From Haloarchaeobius salinus (GTDB taxonomy: Archaea; Halobacteriota; Halobacteria; Halobacteriales; Natrialbaceae): 64,000 nt of DNA. A model generated the notes under the pieces. That model worked only from the letters and a program-made list of their open reading frames with translations. It searched no databases and had not been told where the DNA came from. The stretch is taken from the NCBI RefSeq assembly GCF_024464185.1, contig NZ_JANHAU010000001.1, positions 310,001 through 374,000 on the forward strand, written 5' to 3'. This document shows, in pieces, positions 25,301 to 33,122 of this stretch; within the stretch, counting starts at the first letter, position 1, and each line of letters starts with the position of its first letter. Both the position numbers and the translations under genes were made by a program.

Positions 25301-25430
25301 TGTCCACCCGGAGATAGCGCTTCCCGAGGTCGAGTGCCCCCCGAGCTTTGGCTTCGAAGTCGGCCTCGGTCTGCATGATCTCGTAGAGGTCCCGGCGGGC
25401 CTGGTCGGCCGTGAGCCCCGGTCCAGTCAT
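22389..25430 (-). CDS. Multi-PAS histidine kinase with a LOV-like domain after the kinase core
   Basis: A 1,013-residue protein without membrane segments. Order: GAF-like domain (about 20-165); histidine-kinase core with RVLRHNLRNEM (His188), ELVENAADHSG (N box), VSDDGPGLP and GSGLGLWMAYW (ATP-binding glycine boxes); then about five PAS domains (415-1013). One PAS has GRNCRFMQGEETN and a following NYRADGTMFWNQ, the flavin-binding LOV signature with the photoactive cysteine. Sensors usually precede the kinase, so this order is unusual. Likely cytoplasmic sensing of light or redox. ATG 25430 chosen as it starts the GAF region. Confidence 0.85.
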   Translation of the reverse strand: MTGPGLTADQARRDLYEIMQTEADFEAKARGALDLGKRYLRVDNAHLTRIHPEAEYWEAIASTDPSDGEFPTGLVLDYNTTYCRHVLDGGDSVALHDVPSQGWTAGPAFEEHGLHCYHGTPIQVDGEPYGTVCFVSESPRDAPFTDEETLFAELVARLLEHELQRQRHEVETTRRSNSITILSRVLRHNLRNEMTVVRGRIGELADQLDDDSYPSTDLFDSIDRIIDLSDKARKLETVVFTDYDRELVALEPILDRIRTAVGLDYPDATITTDVPEGLSADLKPSFELAVTELVENAADHSGPDARVAIHAEATDGGVTLQVSDDGPGLPEQEQAVLSEGVETPLVHGSGLGLWMAYWVVTTHDGTISATVTDEGTTVTISVPRVTSETSRATGEVAALQRGLDRFEAVFEESFDAMLILDDDRRVIDANDHAADLLDLSKSALLGRSIDEFVAQTSDVDALWTALQAEGQQEGRLPVHRPDGPELVAEYSATADVLPGQHLIVGRDVTDRIERERERERMNQRLTLALEGTDTGIWEWDLETDEVTWTESMERLFGVTPGTFEGTFEAFADRVHPEDLPAVEAAIERAIETGEQFQTEYRVLRDDGEQLWVDARGELFEGDDAGHRRFLGIVTDITERKERERSLRTRTRAIDDAPIGVAISDPGQEDNPMVYVNEQFCELTGYDESAILGRNCRFMQGEETNPDAVERIRSAIDGGEPVSEVLRNYRADGTMFWNQVTVAPVEDEHGEIVNWVGFQQDVTDRIERERELQETTSRLEAVVEASPEPILTVDAAGVVQLWNEAAEAVFGYPAEDVVGESLVEVGLHRGSRQSEVVARLQRVLAGEQLDAFDVERTTSDGDRVRLRLSTAPLLDADGTVTGVMAVAKVLSDRAQRLELAETVFENTQDALFLIDVRAGDDFVVERVNQVYETVTGLSNEEIVGKRPREIVGDETGAAIEERYRECVRRRETIQYLEDIPVDGESRQWETKLTPVVDDGTVEKLVGAMRDVTDE

Positions 25431-25768
25431 CGAACGATTCCCCCCACGAGCAAGAGACATGTGAGTCCCAACCACATGGTTACCAGTTGAGACACTGGCC
25501 AATTATCCGTTGTGGCTACCGCAATCGAATCGCCGTTCCGATGGTGGTTCGACGGGCTTCTCTCGGGAGGATTCGGGCGGGGCATTCGCCGAGTCCGAGG
25601 CTGAGAAAGCTCGTCCACGGGGCTCTCTCGGGCAGTTCGCCGGGAGGACGGGGCGATTGTAGTCCCCACGATCCCGACGCTCGGGAACCCCGTCCCTCGA
25701 GGGGTGGAGGATGGCAACGAGAACGCGGCGGCAGAAGCGGGCCGTACCGGACTCGGATAGCGACGCCC

Positions 25769-26002
25769 CTACGTCTGTTCTTCGGGCCGTGCGAAGCCCA
25801 TACCGCCGGCGATGATGGCAGTCCCAGCGAGTATCGTCGCTCCGAGGACGACGAAGCCGTCGGCTGGGTCCAACCTGGCGATCGACGCGGCGATGTCCAC
25901 GACGAACACCGTGACGAACAGACTCAGGATAGCGAACGCGAGCATGACGATCCCGGCGAGTAGCGCACTGGCCAGGGAGCCGAACGCATCGAGGATTCTC
26001 AT
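25769..26002 (-). CDS. Small membrane protein, two helices
   Basis: A 77-residue protein (ATG 26002) with two strong helices (ALLAGIVMLAFAILSLFVTV and VVLGATILAGTAIIAGGMGF) and a short acidic tail. No family was recognised. It lies between the kinase and the DUF1059 gene. Confidence 0.6.
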   Translation of the reverse strand: MRILDAFGSLASALLAGIVMLAFAILSLFVTVFVVDIAASIARLDPADGFVVLGATILAGTAIIAGGMGFARPEEQT

Positions 26003-26202
26003 ACGAACCGAACTGGTTTGCTGGTCATGAGTATGTGGCCATCGCGTGCTAGCTGTGGGGTGGTCGTGCAGTCCCAGCGCGCGGGTCAGTCGCTGGCGCG
26101 TCGTCACGACCTGGGCACCCTGTCACCGACCGCCGGTGTGTCACCAGTTAGCTACCTACCGTTCGAACTCGTATCGACCGGACTGGAGGTACCCGAACCA
26201 CC

Positions 26203-26379
26203 ATGACACAAGCACACAGGCTGGACTGTGAGGCGGCGGCGGCCGACTGCCGGTTCATCGTCCAGTCGGAGGACGAATCCGAGGCGGTCGAACTGGCGAA
26301 GAACCACATGCACGACGTCCACGGGAAGGACTACACGGAGGACGAACTCCGGAGCGAGCACCTGCAGACCGTCTCGTGA
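26203..26379 (+). CDS. DUF1059 family small protein
   Basis: A 58-residue protein: LDCEAAAADCRFIVQSEDES, then AVELAKNHMHDVHGKDYT and LRSEHLQTV. This is the full DUF1059 domain, with its two conserved cysteines and the HxxxVHG motif. Function of the family is unknown. It overlaps no gene but ends six bases before the ATG of the methyltransferase, so the two are probably co-transcribed. Confidence 0.85.
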   Translation: MTQAHRLDCEAAAADCRFIVQSEDESEAVELAKNHMHDVHGKDYTEDELRSEHLQTVS

Positions 26380-26384
26380 CAGCC

Positions 26385-27467
26385 ATGGCAACAGAGCCCC
26401 AGGCGGAGGCGGACTCGATCGACGAACGGAAACTGAACGAACTCGTGGAGACGTCGCTCATCGACCTCGGTGCGACGGTCCACGCCGCCCTGGCCATCAT
26501 CGGCGACGAGCTCGGGCTCTACGCGGCGATGGACGAGGCCGGGCCACTCACCGCCGCCGAGTTGGCCGCGGAGACGGACACCGCGGAACGCTACGTCCTC
26601 GAGTGGCTCCGCGCGCAGGCCGCCGGCGGGTACGTGACCTACGACCCCGGGACGGAGCGCTACGGGCTCTCGCCCGAGCAGGCGTACGTCCTGGCCGACG
26701 AGGAGAGCCCGGTGTTCATGCCGGGCGCGTTCCAGCTGGTCGCGTCGGTGGCGAAGATCGAGCCCGACCTCCGCGAGGCGTTCCGCACGGGGGAGGGCAT
26801 CGGCTGGCACGAGCACGACGAGGACGTGTTCCACGGCACCGAGCGCTTCTTCGGCCCGTCCTACGGGGCGAACCTGCTCGACTGGATCGAGGCGCTCGAC
26901 GGGGTGGACGAGGCGCTGACTGCGGGCGGACGCATCGTCGACGTGGGATGTGGCCACGGCGCACCGACGATCCGCATGGCCGAGGCGTACCCCGACTCGA
27001 CGGTCGTCGGCATCGACTACCACGCATCGTCAGTCGCCGTGGCCCGCGAACGGGCGGAGACTGCGGGCGTCGCCGACCGGGTCGACTTCGAGGTCGCGAC
27101 GGCCAGGGAGTACGGCGGCACCGACTACGACCTCGTGACGATGTTCAACTGCTTCCACGACATGGGCGACCCCGTCGGTGTGGCGGCGCACGTCCGGGAG
27201 ACCCTCGCCGACGACGGCTCGTGGATGATCGTCGAACCCTACGCGGAGGACCGCGTCGCGGACAACCTCACTCCGTTCGGCCGCCTCGCGTACTCGATCT
27301 CGACGGTGGCCTGCACGCCGAACTCGCTCAGCCAGGAGGTCGGCTACGGGCTCGGTGCCCAGGCGGGCGAGGAACGGACCCGCGAGGTCGTCACCGAGGG
27401 CGGGTTCGACGAGTTCCGGCGGGTGGCCGAGACCCCGACGACGCTGGTCTTCGAGGCGACGCCCTGA
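26385..27467 (+). CDS. SAM-dependent methyltransferase with N-terminal winged helix
   Basis: A 360-residue protein. The N-terminal 110 residues form a winged-helix dimerisation domain (GLYAAMDEAGPLTAAELA, RYVLEWLRAQAAGGYV). Then come the SAM motifs IVDVGCGHGAPTIRMAE, STVVGIDYHASSV and DLVTMFNCFHDMGDP. This is the layout of O-methyltransferase-like/Rv2258c-like enzymes; the substrate is unknown. A GTG at 26376 also fits, overlapping the DUF1059 stop, but ATG 26385 is more usual. Confidence 0.85.
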   Translation: MATEPQAEADSIDERKLNELVETSLIDLGATVHAALAIIGDELGLYAAMDEAGPLTAAELAAETDTAERYVLEWLRAQAAGGYVTYDPGTERYGLSPEQAYVLADEESPVFMPGAFQLVASVAKIEPDLREAFRTGEGIGWHEHDEDVFHGTERFFGPSYGANLLDWIEALDGVDEALTAGGRIVDVGCGHGAPTIRMAEAYPDSTVVGIDYHASSVAVARERAETAGVADRVDFEVATAREYGGTDYDLVTMFNCFHDMGDPVGVAAHVRETLADDGSWMIVEPYAEDRVADNLTPFGRLAYSISTVACTPNSLSQEVGYGLGAQAGEERTREVVTEGGFDEFRRVAETPTTLVFEATP

Positions 27468-27525
27468 GAAGCGTCCGGCGGAGAACAGTGCTGTTCGCGG
27501 GGGTCGAGAACCGGCCGGTGACGGT

Positions 27526-28884
27526 CTAGTCCGTCGTCCCGTCCGCGTCCTCGTCCTGCTCGCGCTCGCCTTCCGCGTCCACGCTTCGGATCCGGACCGT
27601 CGAGATGCGTGCGCCGTCGACACCGGTCACCTCGAGGACGTACTCGCCGGCGTCGACGGTGTCGCCGACCTCGGGGATGCGGTCGAGGCGCTCCAGCACG
27701 AAGCCACCGAGCGTCTCGAACCCGTCGCTCTCGAACTCGGTGCCGAGTTCCTCGTTGACGTCGGAGAGGGAGACCGAGCCGTCGGCGTCGTAGGTGCCGT
27801 CGTCGTGCGGGCGGACGGAGTGCTCGCGGATCTCGGCGTCGAACTCGTCGCGCAGGTCGCCGACGATGGCCTCGACGACGTCCTCGACGGTCGCGATGCC
27901 CTCGAGGACGCCCCACTCGTCGATGACGGCGGCCATCTGGCGGTGCTCCTCGCGGAACTGCAGGAGGAGGTCGCTGACGGACGTCGTCTCGGGGACGACG
28001 ACGACGTCGCGGGCGAGGTCGCCGGCCGTCGCCGACGCGAGGTCGGACTCGGTGGCGCGGAGGAGGTCCTTCACGTCGACGTAGCCGACCACCTGGTCCG
28101 GGTCGTCCGCGTCGACGACGGGGTAGCGTGTGTGCTCGGCGTCGAGGACGGTCGCGCGGAGGTCGGACAACGACATGTCGGCCGGGATGCTCACCACGTC
28201 GGGTCGTGGCACCATCACCTCGCGAACTGTGGTGTCGTCGAGGTCGAAGACGCGCTCGATCATGTCGACCTCGGCCGTCTCGACGTGGCCCGCCTCCCGC
28301 GAGCGCATCAGCACGCGACGGATCTCGCGCTCCTCGAGCGTCTCGTCGGTCTCCGAGGCCGGCGGCACCCCGAGGAGGCTCGTGAAGTAGTTGGCGGCAC
28401 CGTTGAACACGACGATGCCGGGCTTGAACAGGTAGTACGAGAACTTCATCGGCGGCGCGAGCAGCAGGGAGACGCGCTCGGCGTCGGCGATGGCGATGGT
28501 CTTCGGGGCGAGCTCGCCGAAGACGACGTGGAGGAACGTGATGATGCTGAACCCGATCGCGAACGCCACCAGGTGGATGATTCCCGAGGGGAGCACCGGT
28601 GCCAGCACCGGTTCGATGAGCGCGGCGACGGCGGGCTCGCCGATCCAGCCGAGGCCGAGCGAGGCGAGCGTGATACCGAGTTGCGTCGCGGCGAGGTAGT
28701 CGTCGAGGTTCGCCATCACGTCCTGGAGAGCCGCGGAGCCGGCCAGGCCCTCCTCGGCGAGCTGCTCGACCGAGGTGGAGCGGACCCTGACGAAGGCGAA
28801 CTCCGAGGCGACGTAGAACCCGTTCAGGACGACGAGGAACAGTGCGGCGAGGACACGCGCCGTGGAGAAGATGGGGTCTACCAT
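27526..28884 (-). CDS. CNNM/CorC-type transporter (hemolysin C family)
   Basis: A 452-residue membrane protein. Residues 5-190 form a CNNM (DUF21) domain with LFLVVLNGFYVASEFAFVRV and LHVVFGELAPKTIA. Then come two CBS domains (VMVPRPDVVSIPADMSLSDL to VVGYVDVKDLL; LQFREEHRQMAAVIDEWG to EGIATVEDVVEAIVGD) and a C-terminal CorC_HlyC domain (FETLGGFVLERLDRIPEVGD). Family members export or regulate Mg2+ or Co2+. The start at 28884 removes a non-conserved N-terminal extension. Confidence 0.93.
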   Translation of the reverse strand: MVDPIFSTARVLAALFLVVLNGFYVASEFAFVRVRSTSVEQLAEEGLAGSAALQDVMANLDDYLAATQLGITLASLGLGWIGEPAVAALIEPVLAPVLPSGIIHLVAFAIGFSIITFLHVVFGELAPKTIAIADAERVSLLLAPPMKFSYYLFKPGIVVFNGAANYFTSLLGVPPASETDETLEEREIRRVLMRSREAGHVETAEVDMIERVFDLDDTTVREVMVPRPDVVSIPADMSLSDLRATVLDAEHTRYPVVDADDPDQVVGYVDVKDLLRATESDLASATAGDLARDVVVVPETTSVSDLLLQFREEHRQMAAVIDEWGVLEGIATVEDVVEAIVGDLRDEFDAEIREHSVRPHDDGTYDADGSVSLSDVNEELGTEFESDGFETLGGFVLERLDRIPEVGDTVDAGEYVLEVTGVDGARISTVRIRSVDAEGEREQDEDADGTTD

Positions 28885-29013
28885 CGCTCCCCTCGGCTGC
28901 GGTGTCCGTTCGAGTGTCGTGTGTCCATGGATGGAACTCGAGGGTGGCGCTATTAAAACGGGGGCACTGACGGCCACGCCGCGGCCACCGCTCGACGGGC
29001 GGGGCGTCCCCGG

Positions 29014-30030
29014 TCAGCGCCCCCCGGCGAACGCGACCGACGCCGCGACCGGGTCGAGCTCGACGTGCCCGCCGATGGGGACCGGGAGCTGGGGGTCGGT
29101 GTGGCCGAAGTCGAGGTCGAACAGGATGGGCACGTCGGGCTGGTACGTCCGGCAGGTCTCCGTGATGGCCGCGCGCTGTGTCTCGCGGTACTCCCGCCGC
29201 GCCGCGTCGCTCCGGGCCTCCCGGTGTCTGGTCTTCGGGCGGCCGACCACCACCCCGGCGGCCCGCTCCAGGAACCCACGTTCGCCGAGACAGCGCAGCA
29301 CGGACTGCACGGTGTAGGGGTCGGGCAGGAGCTCGGAGGTCTCCAGCGCGAGGACGAACCCCTCGGTGGGCTCGGGGACGAACCGGTCGACGGCCAGGAA
29401 GTGCTCCAGCACGACCACGCAGCCACCCCAGAGCGGACCCGAGACCGGCTCGTCGGACGGGAACGCCCACGTCCAGCCGGGGTTCGGCTCCCACTCCCGG
29501 GGCGCGTCGGTGTCGAAGTCGAAGTAGTCGTCCGTCCACTCGTCGGCTGGTTCGACCGCGCCGAGCGTCTCGTCGAACAGCGCGCGACGGAGGTACCGGT
29601 CGGTGTATCCGGGAAGTTCCGTATCCAGCGCGAGGCCGGGGACGAACTGGCAGCCGTAGTACGAGACGACGCCGGCGGCCGAGAGCGCGAGGTGGAGGAT
29701 GGTGTTGTCGCTGATGCCGAAGAACCGGGTCGGGTTCGCCCGCAGGCGGTCGGGGTCGAGGTGGCGGAGCAGCCGCAGCTGGTCCTCGCCGCCGGTCACC
29801 GCGAAGCCGGCACTCGCGTCGGACTCGAACGCCTCGTGGACCTCGGCGGCGCGCTCCGCGGGCGACAGCTGCGCGTCGGCGAGGACGCTCGGGTACAGGC
29901 GCGGCGACATGTCGAACGTGCGGAGGCGCTCGACGCCACGGTCGACGACCGAGGCGGGCAGTCGTCGCGACGGGGCCAGCACCGCGACCTCGTCGCCGGG
30001 CTCGACGGCGGGTGGGACGATACCGTGCAT
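29014..30030 (-). CDS. S66-family peptidase (LD-carboxypeptidase/MccF-like)
   Basis: A 338-residue protein. The fold begins VEPGDEVAVLAPSRRLP, the catalytic serine is in FFGISDNTILHLAL, and the Glu and His of the triad are expected in the C-terminal domain (FVLALETSELLPDP and FDLDFGHTDPQLPVP). MccF members cleave microcin-type nucleotide-peptide antibiotics; since archaea lack murein, a detoxifying or peptide-recycling role is more likely than cell-wall turnover. It stands alone. Confidence 0.88.
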   Translation of the reverse strand: MHGIVPPAVEPGDEVAVLAPSRRLPASVVDRGVERLRTFDMSPRLYPSVLADAQLSPAERAAEVHEAFESDASAGFAVTGGEDQLRLLRHLDPDRLRANPTRFFGISDNTILHLALSAAGVVSYYGCQFVPGLALDTELPGYTDRYLRRALFDETLGAVEPADEWTDDYFDFDTDAPREWEPNPGWTWAFPSDEPVSGPLWGGCVVVLEHFLAVDRFVPEPTEGFVLALETSELLPDPYTVQSVLRCLGERGFLERAAGVVVGRPKTRHREARSDAARREYRETQRAAITETCRTYQPDVPILFDLDFGHTDPQLPVPIGGHVELDPVAASVAFAGGR

Positions 30031-30162
30031 TCGGGTCGTGAGAGACGCCGGGGTCGTATCAAACTAACTCGGGCTCGACACGGCGTGACAGCGGTGCGGG
30101 GATCGGATGCCGTGACGGTGCAGAGGCTGCAGAACTGCAGCGGTGCCGATGGCCGTGTCGAC

Positions 30163-30459
30163 TCAGGCGGTCAGCTCGACGTCGTCCTCGAGCTCGATCT
30201 CGTGCTCCTCGTCGACGTCCTCTCGGCCGCGGCCACGGACGCGCCGGGCGACCGCGCCGACGGCGACGACGGCACCGACGACCGCACCGAGGACGGCCAC
30301 GCGGCGGACGCGGCCGGCGATGGTGCGTCGGGCGCTCTCGTCGGACTCCATCGTCATCGAGCCGTGGTCCATCTCGTCGTCGCCATCGGCGGGGGTTTCG
30401 CCGCCGATGTGGGCGTCTTCGACACGCAGCTCTACGAGGGTGATTTTTTCGAATACCAT
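30163..30459 (-). CDS. Small acidic membrane protein, unknown function
   Basis: A 98-residue protein (ATG 30459). It begins MVFEKITLVELRVEDAHIG, has an acidic low-complexity part, one or two weak helices (VAVLGAVVGAVVAVGAV) and an acid-rich tail (EDVDEEHEIELEDDVEL). The opening FEKITLVEL pattern recurs in haloarchaeal small proteins. No function known. A T-rich stretch (TGATTTTTTCG) lies over its first codons on the plus strand. Confidence 0.65.
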   Translation of the reverse strand: MVFEKITLVELRVEDAHIGGETPADGDDEMDHGSMTMESDESARRTIAGRVRRVAVLGAVVGAVVAVGAVARRVRGRGREDVDEEHEIELEDDVELTA

Positions 30460-30531
30460 ACCTATACGGACGCTGATATCCGTCTTAACCGTTGTGTGAG
30501 CCGTGCTACGCCGGGTGTCCACTCGCGAAAA

Positions 30532-30963
30532 TCACAGCTCACTCGGCTGTAGTCGCTCGACGAGACCGTCGAAATCGTCGTCGAACGAGAGGACGTGGTC
30601 GATATTACGACGCTCCACTACCGCAACCGTGTTGGCGTCCGTGAAACTCAGCGACTGGTCTTCGTACCGGTCGAACAGTTCGACCGTGGCCTCGAACTCA
30701 GCTTCGGTGACGTGGAGTAGCTCGACCAGTTTCGGGAACTCACCGGTGCCACGGATACGCTCGCCCAGCGTCCGCGCTGCGCTGTGGTTTCCGGACCGTT
30801 GTCTCGTTAGCGTAACCGACTCGTCGTAGACGTAGTCGCTGGTGAAGATGCGACCGAACTCGCCGGACGCGAGCCGCCGCATTGCGTCGACAGCGGGTTC
30901 GTGGCGGTTCGCGTCGCTGTCGTGCTGGGCGTAAAAGACGCCCGTGTCGACGAAGACGCTCAT
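30532..30963 (-). CDS. vapC: PIN-domain ribonuclease toxin (VapC-like)
   Basis: A 143-residue PIN protein. The acidic metal-binding residues are seen in SVFVDTGVFYAQHD, YVYDESVTL and SFTDANTVAVVERR with the late FDDDFDG. VapC toxins cut tRNA or rRNA at single sites until neutralised by their partner. Its start overlaps the stop of the upstream antitoxin by four bases (ATGA type), a hallmark of such pairs. Confidence 0.88.
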   Translation of the reverse strand: MSVFVDTGVFYAQHDSDANRHEPAVDAMRRLASGEFGRIFTSDYVYDESVTLTRQRSGNHSAARTLGERIRGTGEFPKLVELLHVTEAEFEATVELFDRYEDQSLSFTDANTVAVVERRNIDHVLSFDDDFDGLVERLQPSEL

Positions 30964-31235
30964 CCGTACAGGATTTCGTCGATATCGTTCTCGTCTGTCT
31001 CCTTCCCCGAGGATATCGTTCCCGAGAGCCACCGTTCGGTTTCAGCTTCCGAGAGTCCGTCCCAATCGTCCCGGAAGGAGTCGACGAGTTCGTCGCGGGA
31101 CTCGAATCCGTGCTCGGTGATGCGGCGCAACAGTTCCTGCTGTGTCACCCGTTCGCCAGTCTCCAGTCGGATCTCCGCCTGGAGACGTTCCAGCAGGTCT
31201 TTCGTCCGGTCATCGACCTTGACGGATGTCGCCAT
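30960..31235 (-). CDS. vapB: Antitoxin of the VapBC-like pair
   Basis: A 91-residue protein. The N-terminal part (ATSVKVDDRTKDLLERLQAE) is a ribbon-helix-helix DNA-binding motif that would repress the operon, followed by ERVTQQELLRRITEHG. The acidic C-terminal tail (GKETDENDIDEILYG) is the part expected to embrace the PIN toxin. Four-base overlap with the toxin gene ensures coupled translation. Confidence 0.85.
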   Translation of the reverse strand: MATSVKVDDRTKDLLERLQAEIRLETGERVTQQELLRRITEHGFESRDELVDSFRDDWDGLSEAETERWLSGTISSGKETDENDIDEILYG

Positions 31236-31270
31236 ACTACGGAGTAGCGACCGCTAACTGATACCGTTTT

Positions 31271-31813
31271 CTACTGTCTCCACTCGTCCTCCAGCAGCCC
31301 GTAGTACCGGGTGCCGACGTACTCGCCGTCGTAATACTGGTTCTCGCGGAGGGTGCCCTCGAGGGTGAACCCGAGCTTCTCCCAGATGCCCGCGGAGGCG
31401 TCGTTGGGCTCGATGACGCGGGCCTGGAGCCGGTGGAGGTTGCGCTCGGAGAACGCGTAGTCGACGAGGAGTTCGCTCGCCTCGGTGGCGTAGCCGTTGC
31501 CCCAGTGCTCGGGCGCGATGCTGATGGCGATCTCGCCCCAGCGGGTGCGCTGCTGGATCTTGAACAGTGCGATGTCACCGACGGGTTCGGGGCCGTCGTC
31601 GCCCTCGACGCAGATGAGCAGGTTCACGCCGTCGTCGTCGGAGACGACGTTCTCGAAGAACTGGCGGGTCTGCTCGCTGTTGGAGGGGTCGGCGCTGGTG
31701 AGCGGCCGTCGGACGCGGGGGTCGTTGATGTTCCGGTTGAGCAGGTCGAGGTCCTCCTCCTCGATGGTCCGGAGGGTGACGCGCTCGCCGGAGAGGAAGG
31801 CGGCTCCTGGCAT
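31271..31813 (-). CDS. GNAT N-acetyltransferase (RimJ/RimL type), tandem copy 1
   Basis: A 180-residue acetyltransferase with the RimJ/RimL pattern: GERVTLRTIEEEDLDLL, EHWGNGYATEASELLVDYAF (acetyl-CoA loop), LHRLQARVIEPNDASAGIWE, KLGFTLEGTLREN and the end GTRYYGLLEDEWRQ. Likely acetylates protein N-termini or amines. First of three related genes in a row, each starting MPG. Confidence 0.9.
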   Translation of the reverse strand: MPGAAFLSGERVTLRTIEEEDLDLLNRNINDPRVRRPLTSADPSNSEQTRQFFENVVSDDDGVNLLICVEGDDGPEPVGDIALFKIQQRTRWGEIAISIAPEHWGNGYATEASELLVDYAFSERNLHRLQARVIEPNDASAGIWEKLGFTLEGTLRENQYYDGEYVGTRYYGLLEDEWRQ

Positions 31814-31868
31814 GGCCGAACGTCGTGTGCCCCACGGAAAAGCCGTTTCGACGGTGTGTGGGTGGGTC

Positions 31869-32408
31869 TCAGCCGTCGCCGTCGAGCCACTCGTCTTCGA
31901 GCAGGCCGTAGTAGTGCATGTCGACGTACTCGCCGCCGTCGAACTCCTGCTCGCGGAGGGTGCCCTCGTGGGTGAACCCGAGCTTCTCCCAGACCCGGGC
32001 GGAGGACTCGTTCGTCGCCAGCGGGCGGGCCAGGAGGCGGTGAAGGTTGCGCTCCGTGAACGAGTAGTCGATGACGAGCTCGGCCGCGGCCGTCGCGTAG
32101 CCTTCGCCCCACTGCTCCGGGACGACCCAGACGCCGAGGTCGCCCCAGCGCGTGCGTTCGTCCTCGACCGAGACGGAGACGAAGCCGACGGGCTCGTCGT
32201 CGTCGCAGATCAGCAGGTGGACCGAGTCGTCGTCGCAGATGACGTTCTCGAAGTACTCGGTCATCTCCGCCTCGTTGGCGGGGTAGGGCCAGGCGAACGG
32301 GCGGCGGACCCGCTCGCGGTTCCGGTGCTCGGTGATGAACGCGCAGTCGTCGCGCTCGACGGTCCGGAGGGTGACGCGGTCGTCGGCGAGGAAGGCGGCT
32401 CCTGGCAT
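31869..32408 (-). CDS. GNAT N-acetyltransferase (RimJ/RimL type), tandem copy 2
   Basis: A 179-residue sister of the neighbour. Same start (MPGAAFLADDRVTLRTVERD), acetyl-CoA loop PEQWGEGYATAAAELV, KLGFTHEGTLREQ and end MHYYGLLEDEWLDGDG. The first ~45 residues differ most, which may set substrate choice. The ATG at 32408 matches the start of the other copies. Confidence 0.9.
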   Translation of the reverse strand: MPGAAFLADDRVTLRTVERDDCAFITEHRNRERVRRPFAWPYPANEAEMTEYFENVICDDDSVHLLICDDDEPVGFVSVSVEDERTRWGDLGVWVVPEQWGEGYATAAAELVIDYSFTERNLHRLLARPLATNESSARVWEKLGFTHEGTLREQEFDGGEYVDMHYYGLLEDEWLDGDG

Positions 32409-32488
32409 GGGGTGACGTGCTGCCGGCTGTGAAAAAGTGGTTGCGGGGGTGTGAGGCGGTGTGACGGGGACGGGCTGCTGGAACGGGC

Positions 32489-33061
32489 TCAGTCGTCGCC
32501 GTCGAACCACTCGTCGGCGAGGAGTCCGTAGTCGTGGACGTCGACGTACTCGCCGCGGACGAACTTCGCGTCGCGGGAGACGCCCTCCTCGCGGAAGCCG
32601 AGCGACTCGAGCAGGCCACGCGAGGCCTCGTTCGTCGACAGTGCGCGGGCCTCCATCCGGTGGAGGCGGCGGCTGCCGAACGCGTAGTCGAGCACGAGCG
32701 AGACGGCCTCCGTCGAGTAGCCCTCGCCGTGGGCCGCCGGGGAGAGCCAGTACGCGACCTCGCCGTTGCCGGCGCGCTCGTTCACGTGGAAGAACATCAC
32801 GAAGCCGATGGGCTCGACGCCGTCCTCGACGAATCGCTCGTCGTAGCCGGTGTCGTCGCCCTCGACGCAGACGAGGAACTGCGCGCCGTCGCCGTCACTG
32901 CCGATGTGCTCGCGCTGCTCGTCGAGGTTCGTCGGACCGACGAGCGTCATCGGGTTGCGGATGCGCGGGTCGTTCGAGTGTGTGGCGAGGAACTCCGCAT
33001 CCTCGTCCTCGGTGGTTCGGAGGGTGACGCGTTCGCCAGTCTCGAAGATGGGACCGGGCAT
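32489..33061 (-). CDS. GNAT N-acetyltransferase (RimJ/RimL type), tandem copy 3
   Basis: A 190-residue sister, more diverged: MPGPIFETGERVTLRTTEDE, SPAAHGEGYSTEAVSLVLDY, SLGFREEGVSRDAKF and VHDYGLLADEWFDGDD. It carries an insertion of about ten residues (DDTGYDERFVEDG) before the central strands. Probably the founder or oldest copy of the tandem array. Confidence 0.9.
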   Translation of the reverse strand: MPGPIFETGERVTLRTTEDEDAEFLATHSNDPRIRNPMTLVGPTNLDEQREHIGSDGDGAQFLVCVEGDDTGYDERFVEDGVEPIGFVMFFHVNERAGNGEVAYWLSPAAHGEGYSTEAVSLVLDYAFGSRRLHRMEARALSTNEASRGLLESLGFREEGVSRDAKFVRGEYVDVHDYGLLADEWFDGDD

Positions 33062-33122
33062 GCGTGGTGGCTCTCGTGGCCGTCACTAAGCCGTTCCGGG
33101 AGGCTGTGTCCCTATCGCACGC

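Noticed and set aside
27344-29539. Long arginine/proline-rich frame on the minus strand
   Set aside because: Shifted frame across the CNNM/CorC and S66 genes; composition is typical of out-of-frame GC-rich DNA.
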